From assembly GCF_009604405.1 (NCBI RefSeq), contig NZ_WEGK01000005.1, positions 1 through 64,000 on the forward strand: a DNA stretch of 64,000 bases, written 5' to 3'. Each line of letters opens with the position of its first letter. The stretch's first letter is position 1. The stretch comes from Nocardia macrotermitis. Lineage in GTDB: Bacteria; Actinomycetota; Actinomycetes; Mycobacteriales; Mycobacteriaceae. The translations under genes were made by a program, and so were the position numbers. Positions 11,514 to 19,088 of the stretch are shown one piece after another. The notes below the pieces were generated by a model that had not been told where the DNA came from, ran no database searches, and worked only from the letters and a program-made list of their open reading frames with translations.

Positions 11514-11929
11514 CATCGTCCCCTCCGGCCTGCTCGTGGCCGTCGCCCGTGATGCCGGTCTCGGATCGCGCGCGTCGCCGCACCCGGCCGCTCCGGTGTG
11601 CCGGACGGCTCCGCGGGCGCAGTGATGTGTCCGACCTCACGTCGAGAACTGTTGGCGTTCAGTACATCTCGTCGCCACCGATGATTCGTCCGAAGTTGTC
11701 TGGAGATTTCCCCGGCATTACGCCTACCGTTGGGGTGCTCGTCACGTGACTCCGGATCGGCTGGGCAACTTCGGCATTGCGGTGCGGAATGCGGCGTGGA
11801 ACGGCCATGATGAACCTCGACGACAGCAACGGTCCGGACCGTCCGGATATAGCTGAACGTGCGCCGGGGCAACGTCTCGACGTGCGGCTCAACGGGTTCG
11901 GCCGTAGCATTGATCCGTGGAGGTTGCCG
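11514..11929. other. Divergent intergenic region between GT operon and ESX substrate operon
   Basis: About 415 bp with no convincing gene. It holds the minus-strand promoter at its left edge and must hold the plus-strand promoter for the YbaB/giant-protein operon. Overlapping open frames here are GC-driven. I see no long palindrome. Confidence 0.6.
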
Positions 11930-12427
11930 ATGAGCAATGAGCGACTGCAGGCCGATGCCGCGATGATGATGGAGGCGTTCGCCGAGCAGATGTCCGGCAT
12001 CGCCGAGATCCAGCGCAACCGGTCCCAGCTCACGGCCACCGTCACCGCCTGCGACAAACGTATCTCGGTCACCGTCAACGCCGACGGCATTCTGATCGAA
12101 ACCAAATTCGCCGACGACATCAAGGATCTGAGCTACGAGGAGATCGCCCTGGCGATGACCCAGTCGGTTCAGGCCGCGTCCGCGAAGGTGCACAAGCAGG
12201 CCCGCGATCTCATGCAGCCGCTGCGCGAGCGCAAGGAGCGCCTGCCCCGGCTGTCCGAATTACTCGATGGCGCACCGGATCTCGGCGAGATGATGCCGCT
12301 CGCTCCGCCCGCGTCGATCGCGCCGCCCGATGCCGCCGAACGTCGGCGCGAGGAGGAGCCCACGATGGTCTTCGGTGACGTCGAGGATGTCCGGCCGCGC
12401 TCGATCGTCAGCGACACGGACCGGTAG
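11930..12427 (+). CDS. YbaB/EbfC-family protein (ESX-associated)
   Basis: A 165-aa protein beginning MSNERLQADAAM at an ATG preceded by GGAGG (11919-11923); an upstream extension of 51 codons lacks these signals. The YbaB-like core has ISVTVNADGILIETKF, then SYEEIALAMTQSVQAA, followed by a charged disordered tail. It is paralogous to the minus-strand gene at 6910. It is the first gene of the plus-strand ESX substrate unit, 90 bp before the giant gene. A role in regulating or assisting that substrate is inference. Confidence 0.85.
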   Translation: MSNERLQADAAMMMEAFAEQMSGIAEIQRNRSQLTATVTACDKRISVTVNADGILIETKFADDIKDLSYEEIALAMTQSVQAASAKVHKQARDLMQPLRERKERLPRLSELLDGAPDLGEMMPLAPPASIAPPDAAERRREEEPTMVFGDVEDVRPRSIVSDTDR

Positions 12428-12517
12428 GTGCGGGTTGCGCGGGCGCGCGCGGTCAGGCGCGGAGGCGGTAGCGGAGCGTAACCACGTAGCGCCCCGCTCG
12501 TGCCGGAGTGTCTCAGC

Positions 12518-15500
12518 ATGAGTCTTTATCTGCCGCCCGAGCTTCGTTGGCTCGGCTATGTCGCGGGCACCGAATGGCCCGATGGTGACGAGGACGCCAT
12601 CTGGGCGGTCTCACAGATCTGGAAGGACACCGCGGAGGCGCTGCGCGGTGTGGTCTCGGAGATCCAGGGCGCCAAGGGCGTAGCGGTCTCGGCCTATCCG
12701 CAGGGCACCGGCGGCGAGAACATCGCGGCCATGTTCGACCAGATGCTGCAGGGTGACTCGTCGGTGGAAACCCTTGCGAAATATATGGATTCGGTCGGCG
12801 ACGCCGCCTTCGACATGGGCACCCAGGTGCAGGCCGCCAAGCTCATGGTGATCATCTCGCTGATCATGCTCGCCATCGAGATCGCCTGGGCGTGGCTGTT
12901 CCCGCCGACCGCGCCCGCAGAGGAGGCCGCGGCGATCGGCGCGACCCGCGCGGTGGTCCGGTTCCTGGCCCGGATGCTCGAGGATCAGATCGTCGCGCGC
13001 GTGCTGCGGATCTTCGGCGAGAAGTTCGCGAATCTGGCCAAGGGCTGGGTCGCGCGCATCCTGGAGTCCGCGCTCATCTCCGGCGGTGTCGACGCCGCCG
13101 TGCAGCTGGGGCAGATGGCCGACGGTAAGCGAAAGAACTTCAACGCCACCGAATTCGGCACCGCGCTGGCCGGTGGCGCCGCGATGGGCGCGGTGGGCAA
13201 GGGCTTCGGCAACTTCCTGGGCAAGCAGTCCGAGAAGTTCCTCGGCAACAAGCTGGCCAATCCGTGGGTGCGCACCGGTAACAGCATGGTGATCGGCGCG
13301 ACAGGCGGTGTCTTCGGCAACGCGGTGACCAACGTGGTGGCCGCGGCGATCACCGGTGACTGGAACGAGACCTTCGGCAGCGGGGCGGGCTGGGCCGGTG
13401 GTGCGATCCGCGGGGCCATCGGCGGCGGTATCGGCGGTTACCGCGGCATCATCGGAGCGCCGGGATCCAAGAGCTTCGAGATCGAATCCTTCACGCCCAA
13501 GGGCGGTTTCGAGAATTCGTTCACCCGCGGCGGGGGCGAGGACTCCCCGTCGACCATCCCGACCGGATTCCGCGGGGGTTCGGAGACCCCGCCGCCGTCG
13601 TCGAACGAATTCCGCGGCGGCAGTTCGGATTTCATGCCGGGTGGCAACTCGCGCGGTGGTTTCGGCGAGGAGCATCCGGGCAACCAGACCCCGATCACCA
13701 ACGGGCGCGGTGGTTCGAACGAGTCGGTGACGCAGAACCAACCGGCCAACCAGAAGTCGACCACCCCGACCGGATCGAATCAGAGCGATCAGCGTCCGGG
13801 GTCGAATTCGACCGGTGGACAACAGAAGTCGGATCCACCGGTGAACGAGTCCGGTGGCGTCGGCGGTGGCGGCAAGAAGAACCCCTCGGAAGATCCGCTC
13901 GCGCAGTCGAATCAGAAGTCCGGCGGGGCCGACAACTCCGTCGTGCAGTCGAACCAGAAGTCGAACATCACCGACGGCCCCGCGGTACAGACGAATCCGA
14001 AGTCCGAGGTCACCGAAGGCCCTGTCGTACAGTCGAATCAGAAGGCGTCGGTCACCGAGACCCCGGTGACGCAGAAGACCGACGTCACGACCAACAACAG
14101 CAGTCAGACCCCGCAGCGCGCCGCGTCGCAGTCCTCGTCCACCAGCAGCACCTCGCAGTCCTCGCCGATCAAATCCTCCTCGTCGTCCTCGTCCTCGTCG
14201 ATCGCGGGCACCGGCGACGGCACCCGGGCGCGCCCGACGCTGAAGGTGGACACCTCGGTGTCCGGCTTCTCGCTGTCCCGCGAGGGCGACGGCGACGTCA
14301 GCCCGCTGTCGGACACCTCGCCGTGGAAGTCCGAGGACCTGTCGCCGGTCAGCCCGATCACGCCCAAGGCCACCCCGGCGTTCCCGAGCACCTCGCAGCT
14401 CGGATCGGATCTGTCGACGAATTCCAGTGCGATACGGCCACTTTCGTCCGATACGAATTCGACGAGCACCCCCATCCGGGCGTCGAGTTCGCTGGGTTCG
14501 AGTACCGAGAACGGCGGCACCGGGACCCGCAATCCGATCGCGTCCTCGATCAAGACCACGGGCGGCGGCACACCGTTGCAGAGCGGTCCGCGCCCGTCGG
14601 TCGGCGTCACCGGCGACGGCACCTCCACCCCGACGCGGGTCGGCGCGACGCCGAGCACAGGTTCCTCGACCGGCAACACCGGCGGCGGCCGCCCGCTCGG
14701 CGACGGCAACTCGACCCCCCTGCGCGGTTCGAACGAGGACTCCGGCACCTCCGGCAACGGCCCGCGTGCCGGGGTCGGCGGCGGCCGGTCCGATCAGACT
14801 CCGTTGTCCCCCTACGGATCCCGGAGCGAATCCGACGGCGGCTCGCACTCCGATGCCACCCCGGGGAACAACCGCGGCGGCTCCACCGATCCGGACAACC
14901 CGACCTGGCGGCGGAACAAGGACGGCACGTTCACCGTCCGCCTGCCCGACGGCACCGAGGTCCAGGTGCAGGACGGTTTCGTCTTCGTCGGCGTGCACGG
15001 CGGCGTCGACGGCGGCGGATCCGCGGGCTCGCACAGCTTCGGCAAGGACGGTTCGGTGCGGTTCCCGAACGTCACCGTGAAGCCGAACGGCGAAACCGAG
15101 GTCAGCTCCACAGGCGGGAAGAAGACCACCTACCGCCCGGACGGCACCAAGATCGAGACCGAGCCGGGCAAGCCCACCATCGTCACCACCCCGGACGGCA
15201 CCCAGCACACCGTCTCGACCGACAAGCAGAGCTGGTCCAAGGACGCCGACGGCAACACCACCGTGGTCTCCCCGGACGGCACCCGGCACACCGTCGACTC
15301 CGAGGGCAACATCACCATCACCCGTCCCGGCGAGGAGCACGGGATCTCGGTGTCCGCGGACGGCAAGACGGTGCGCTTCGTGGGCGCGGACGGCCACGAA
15401 ACCGGCACTCCCGCAGGCAAACCCGGCAAGGGCGCGGGCCAGTTCGAGGAGCAGACCTTCGGCCGCCCGGACCGCACCACGCACACCACGCTGCCCGGCG

Positions 15501-18500
15501 GCGGGGTGCGCACCACCGGCCCGGACGGCACGACCACCACCGTGAAGCCGGACGGCACAACGGAATTCGCCTCCCCGAACGGGCACACCACGATCCACGG
15601 CCCGAACGGCGGCAAGGTCGAATTCGGACCGGACCGCCCGACGATCGTCACGCACGAGGACGGCAGCACGCACGTCGTGCAGACCGACCGCGCGAGCTGG
15701 AACAAGAACTCCGACGGCGATCTGCTGATCAGCTCGCCGGACGGCACCGCGCACCTGATGAAGTCCGACGGCGGCCCGATCCAGGTGGGGCGCGGCGGAA
15801 ACGATCCGCACCGGTTCACCATCCACCCGCCCGCGCCCGCGGAGAAGCCCGGATTCCTCAGCCGGATCACCCCGGGCGCCTCGACGCCCAAGACCAGCGA
15901 CCACAGCGTCGAATTCGTCGGGCAGAACGGGAAATCGGTCACCGTCGAGGCGCTGCCCAACGGGTCGGTCAAGGCCACCACCTCGGACGGCGCGACGGTC
16001 ACGATCAAGCGCAACGGTTCCGCGGACTTCGTCGCCGAGGACGGCACCAAGACCGGATTCGGTTCCAGCGGAAGGGAATCGGGCTCCAAGTCGGGATGGC
16101 AGGGCAGCGGCGCCGCGTGGAACAAGAGCGGCGATGACGTCCACATCACCACGCCGGACGGCATGCACGTCACGGTCGACAAGAACAAGAACGTCATTGT
16201 CGGGCATCCCGGTGATCCCGATCGCACCATCACCGTCGACCCCGATCGCACCATCACGGTCGACCGCCCGGACACCACGACCCACGCGGTCACCCCGGAC
16301 GGCACCGTGCGCACGGAAACCCCCGACGGTACGGTCAGCACCGTAAAGACCGACGGCACAACGCTTTTCGAGGAGACGAACGGCAACACCACGCTGTCCA
16401 AGCCGGACGGCACGGTGGTGCAGCGGGGCCCGGACGCCCCGACCGTGGTCTCGGTGCACGACGGCACCGAGCAGACCCTGCACGGCGACGGCGCGGTCAC
16501 GGTCAAGGACGCCGACGGCGCCACGCACGTCATCGCGGACAGCTCGAATCCGTTCGGCCAGCGCCGGACCACGTTCCCGGACGGTTCGACCACGTCCTCG
16601 CCCAAGGCGCCCGAACCGTCGGGAATCATGGAGCGGATGACCGGCCCGCAGCGGCCGCCGGTGCGGCTGGACCGCCCGGACGGCACCGGGTTGCAAGTGG
16701 ATTCGAAGGGCACGATCAAGGTCACCGACCCGAACGGCACCACCTTCGAGAAGGACGCCAAGGGCAAGGTCACCGTCACCGGCCCGGACGGGGAGGCGGT
16801 CAAGGGCGGCTCGTCGGTCGATTCGACGCACGGGACCGTCAAACTGTCCAACGACTCGACGCTGGAGAACACCCCGGGCGGTTTCAAGGTGTTCCACGGC
16901 GACTCGGTGTCCGAGGTCGGTAAGGGTGGAGTGAAATTCACCGACCTGCAAGGGATTTCGCGTGAGACCCGGACCGACGGCATGATCGGGATCAAGAATC
17001 CGGACGGGTCGATCCGGGAGGTCCGTTCGGACGGTTCGGTGCGCGTCACCGACAAGGACGGCAACTCCACCGGCAGCCGCCCCGACGGCACCACCTGGAC
17101 CGTCGACGAACACGGCAAGGTGCATGTCAACGATGCCGACGGCGCCAAGCAGCCGCCGCGGGACCGGGACAGCCAGTACGTGCTGGGCGGCGATCTGACC
17201 ACTCGGTTCCGTTCGCGCGAGGTGCTGCCCGCGCCGCCGCCCGATCCGATGGAGTACATGGCGCCGCTGGGGCCGTCGAGCATCGAGTTCATCCCGGCGC
17301 AGGATCTGGTGCCGGACCTGCCGCCGCCACCGCCGCTGGAACTGCCGCCACCGCCGCCGATCATCATCTACGAACCGCCACCGTTCCACTGGAACCCGCC
17401 GTGGACGAGCAACTGGGGTGGCGGTGGTTACGGCGGCGGTGGATACGGCGGCGGCAACCACTCCGGTCCGGATCTGTCGGCGCTGCACAGCGCCGCGCGT
17501 CGCGCTGCACAGGAGTTGGCCGGTGTCGGTGGTCAGTCGGCCGCCGCGCAGCAGGCCGCGGCCCGCATGGCCCAGGCCCAGCAGGCCGCCGCCGCTGCCC
17601 GGCACGCGGCGGATCTGGCAACGGGATTGTCGAACCAGCTGGCCGGTCTGCACGGATTGAACTCCGCGCAGCTCGCGGGCCTGTCGGGCCTGTCGAATCT
17701 GCCGGGTCTGTCGAGTCTCGGTGGGCTGGCTGGACTTTCGCCGTCGCAGCTGTCGAATCTGGCGGGCCTGTCGCATCTGTCGCCCTCGGCCCTGTCGGAT
17801 CTGCTCGGTTCGGCCGGGAACCCGCTCGGGCTGTCGAATCTGCTGTCCGGACCGACCGGGGCCAACGGGCTGTCGGGGTTGAACAACATGCTCAACGGGC
17901 TCAACGGGCTGACCGGGAACAACGGCCTGTCGGGTCTCGGCGATCTGTCGAGTCTCGCGAACCAGGGAGCGCAGGGCCTGTCGAATCTGCTGAACGCGGC
18001 CAGCCCCGCCCTGGACTCGCTGCTGAAGGCGCTCACCGGGCAGAACGGGCTGCCGTCCCTGTCGGCCCCCGGACTGCTGAATGCGTTGGCGCAGAACCCG
18101 TCCGGAGCCCAGGGCACCTCGGGTGCGGGCGGATCGTCCGCGGGTACCGGTGGCGACGGCGCCGGATCGGGTACGAACGGCACCGGTTCGGGCACCGACG
18201 GCACGGGATCGTCCACGGACGGCACGGGATCGTCCACGGACGGCACGGGATCGTCCACGGACGGCACGGGATCGTCCACGGACGGCACGGGTTCGGGCAC
18301 CGACGGCACGGGTTCCGGCACGGACGGCACCGGATCGTCCACGGACGGAACACATTCGGGCGCCAACGGCACCGGATCCGGCACAGACGGCACAGGTTCG
18401 GGCACAGACGGCACCGGATCATCCACGGACGGAACGGGTTCCGGTACCGACGGCACCGGCGCCTCCGGCGATCAGCAGTCGCAGTACGGTCCCGAGGCGA

Positions 18501-19036
18501 ACAAGTCCATGGCCGACGTCACCAACGACGACGGCACCAACGGCGCCTCGCGCAACGGTCACCTCGGGTCCCTGGACGGCGGTACGGGTATACAGGATCC
18601 GACGAACCAGCACACCCCGGCCGACCGGAATCCGTTCGCCCAGGACGGATCCGACGGCCAGGGCCTGCCGGGCGGTTCGGGCATGGGCGGTTCGGGCGGC
18701 GCCGGCGGCGCGGGCGGTCCCGGCGCGACGGCCGAGTCCAAGGGACCCAAGGACCGCAACAAGAAGGACCGGAAAAAGGACGACAAGCGAAAGCGCAAGC
18801 CGCCCAAGGCGGTTCTGATGCCCTCGCCGGACGAGGAGATCGGAGGCGAGGAGCCGACCGCCGACGTGGACGTCAGTTTCACGCTGGGCGCGCCGTTGAC
18901 GCCGCAGGCCGGCTCCCGCGATCCTGCCAAGCAGAAGCCGAAGGTGAGCGTCGAGACGACGGTCGCCGAGGGCGGGTCCAAGACCACCGACAGCGAACCG
19001 AGGGCCCCGGGGACGAGCACCCGGGATTCCGATTAG
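12518..19036 (+). CDS. Giant modular ESX-associated protein with CpnT-like N-terminus
   Basis: A 2172-aa protein; ATG 12518 chosen because GGAG lies at 12504-12507. Order: residues 1-100 an N-terminal helical region like CpnT/WXG-type T7SS proteins (LRWLGYVAG, EWPDGDEDAIW); ~108-130 a hydrophobic helix; to ~315 Gly/Ala-rich helices with GxxxG patterns; ~320-790 a Ser/Thr/Asn/Gln/Gly-rich linker; ~797-1541 dozens of short PDGT/DGT beta-type repeats in longer modules; ~1580-1630 polyproline; ~1650-1705 an Ala-rich helix; ~1707-1857 GLSGLSNL-type leucine repeats; ~1881-1981 GTDGTGSSTDG repeats; then a basic KKDRKKDDKRKRK patch and an acidic end. No known toxin catalytic domain is visible at the C-terminus. 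It may be a surface or matrix protein exported by ESX (inference). Confidence 0.85.
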   Translation: MSLYLPPELRWLGYVAGTEWPDGDEDAIWAVSQIWKDTAEALRGVVSEIQGAKGVAVSAYPQGTGGENIAAMFDQMLQGDSSVETLAKYMDSVGDAAFDMGTQVQAAKLMVIISLIMLAIEIAWAWLFPPTAPAEEAAAIGATRAVVRFLARMLEDQIVARVLRIFGEKFANLAKGWVARILESALISGGVDAAVQLGQMADGKRKNFNATEFGTALAGGAAMGAVGKGFGNFLGKQSEKFLGNKLANPWVRTGNSMVIGATGGVFGNAVTNVVAAAITGDWNETFGSGAGWAGGAIRGAIGGGIGGYRGIIGAPGSKSFEIESFTPKGGFENSFTRGGGEDSPSTIPTGFRGGSETPPPSSNEFRGGSSDFMPGGNSRGGFGEEHPGNQTPITNGRGGSNESVTQNQPANQKSTTPTGSNQSDQRPGSNSTGGQQKSDPPVNESGGVGGGGKKNPSEDPLAQSNQKSGGADNSVVQSNQKSNITDGPAVQTNPKSEVTEGPVVQSNQKASVTETPVTQKTDVTTNNSSQTPQRAASQSSSTSSTSQSSPIKSSSSSSSSSIAGTGDGTRARPTLKVDTSVSGFSLSREGDGDVSPLSDTSPWKSEDLSPVSPITPKATPAFPSTSQLGSDLSTNSSAIRPLSSDTNSTSTPIRASSSLGSSTENGGTGTRNPIASSIKTTGGGTPLQSGPRPSVGVTGDGTSTPTRVGATPSTGSSTGNTGGGRPLGDGNSTPLRGSNEDSGTSGNGPRAGVGGGRSDQTPLSPYGSRSESDGGSHSDATPGNNRGGSTDPDNPTWRRNKDGTFTVRLPDGTEVQVQDGFVFVGVHGGVDGGGSAGSHSFGKDGSVRFPNVTVKPNGETEVSSTGGKKTTYRPDGTKIETEPGKPTIVTTPDGTQHTVSTDKQSWSKDADGNTTVVSPDGTRHTVDSEGNITITRPGEEHGISVSADGKTVRFVGADGHETGTPAGKPGKGAGQFEEQTFGRPDRTTHTTLPGGGVRTTGPDGTTTTVKPDGTTEFASPNGHTTIHGPNGGKVEFGPDRPTIVTHEDGSTHVVQTDRASWNKNSDGDLLISSPDGTAHLMKSDGGPIQVGRGGNDPHRFTIHPPAPAEKPGFLSRITPGASTPKTSDHSVEFVGQNGKSVTVEALPNGSVKATTSDGATVTIKRNGSADFVAEDGTKTGFGSSGRESGSKSGWQGSGAAWNKSGDDVHITTPDGMHVTVDKNKNVIVGHPGDPDRTITVDPDRTITVDRPDTTTHAVTPDGTVRTETPDGTVSTVKTDGTTLFEETNGNTTLSKPDGTVVQRGPDAPTVVSVHDGTEQTLHGDGAVTVKDADGATHVIADSSNPFGQRRTTFPDGSTTSSPKAPEPSGIMERMTGPQRPPVRLDRPDGTGLQVDSKGTIKVTDPNGTTFEKDAKGKVTVTGPDGEAVKGGSSVDSTHGTVKLSNDSTLENTPGGFKVFHGDSVSEVGKGGVKFTDLQGISRETRTDGMIGIKNPDGSIREVRSDGSVRVTDKDGNSTGSRPDGTTWTVDEHGKVHVNDADGAKQPPRDRDSQYVLGGDLTTRFRSREVLPAPPPDPMEYMAPLGPSSIEFIPAQDLVPDLPPPPPLELPPPPPIIIYEPPPFHWNPPWTSNWGGGGYGGGGYGGGNHSGPDLSALHSAARRAAQELAGVGGQSAAAQQAAARMAQAQQAAAAARHAADLATGLSNQLAGLHGLNSAQLAGLSGLSNLPGLSSLGGLAGLSPSQLSNLAGLSHLSPSALSDLLGSAGNPLGLSNLLSGPTGANGLSGLNNMLNGLNGLTGNNGLSGLGDLSSLANQGAQGLSNLLNAASPALDSLLKALTGQNGLPSLSAPGLLNALAQNPSGAQGTSGAGGSSAGTGGDGAGSGTNGTGSGTDGTGSSTDGTGSSTDGTGSSTDGTGSSTDGTGSGTDGTGSGTDGTGSSTDGTHSGANGTGSGTDGTGSGTDGTGSSTDGTGSGTDGTGASGDQQSQYGPEANKSMADVTNDDGTNGASRNGHLGSLDGGTGIQDPTNQHTPADRNPFAQDGSDGQGLPGGSGMGGSGGAGGAGGPGATAESKGPKDRNKKDRKKDDKRKRKPPKAVLMPSPDEEIGGEEPTADVDVSFTLGAPLTPQAGSRDPAKQKPKVSVETTVAEGGSKTTDSEPRAPGTSTRDSD
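14910..17140 (+). repeat. PDGT/DGT repeat region within giant protein
   Basis: About 745 residues of short Thr/Gly/Asp repeats (PDGTxHTV, PDGTTTTV, SPDGT), with larger modules marked by SW.K..DG (S-W-S-K, S-W-N-K, A-W-N-K). The pattern suggests a repetitive beta solenoid or beta roll. Confidence 0.8.
18160..18460 (+). repeat. 18-bp tandem repeats encoding G-T/S-DGTG units
   Basis: Tandem units coding for GTDGTG and STDGTG with near-identical DNA (for example around 18205-18290, gatcgtccacggacggcacg). This makes a flexible Gly/Ser/Thr/Asp spacer near the C-terminus and a locus prone to length change. Confidence 0.85.
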
Positions 19037-19088
19037 GGCAGCACGCTCGGTAGACACCTAGTGAATTTGATGAGGGAGTAGGAAAGAG

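Noticed and set aside
12611..18355. A 1914-aa open frame antisense to the giant ESX protein
   Set aside because: It is Arg/Val/Gly-rich, has no recognisable motif, and exists because the plus-strand repeats have GC-rich third positions. The plus frame has a ribosome site, family N-terminus and repeat period.
18490..19036. C-terminal toxin domain of the giant protein
   Set aside because: The last ~180 residues are low-complexity basic and acidic stretches without a catalytic motif I recognise.
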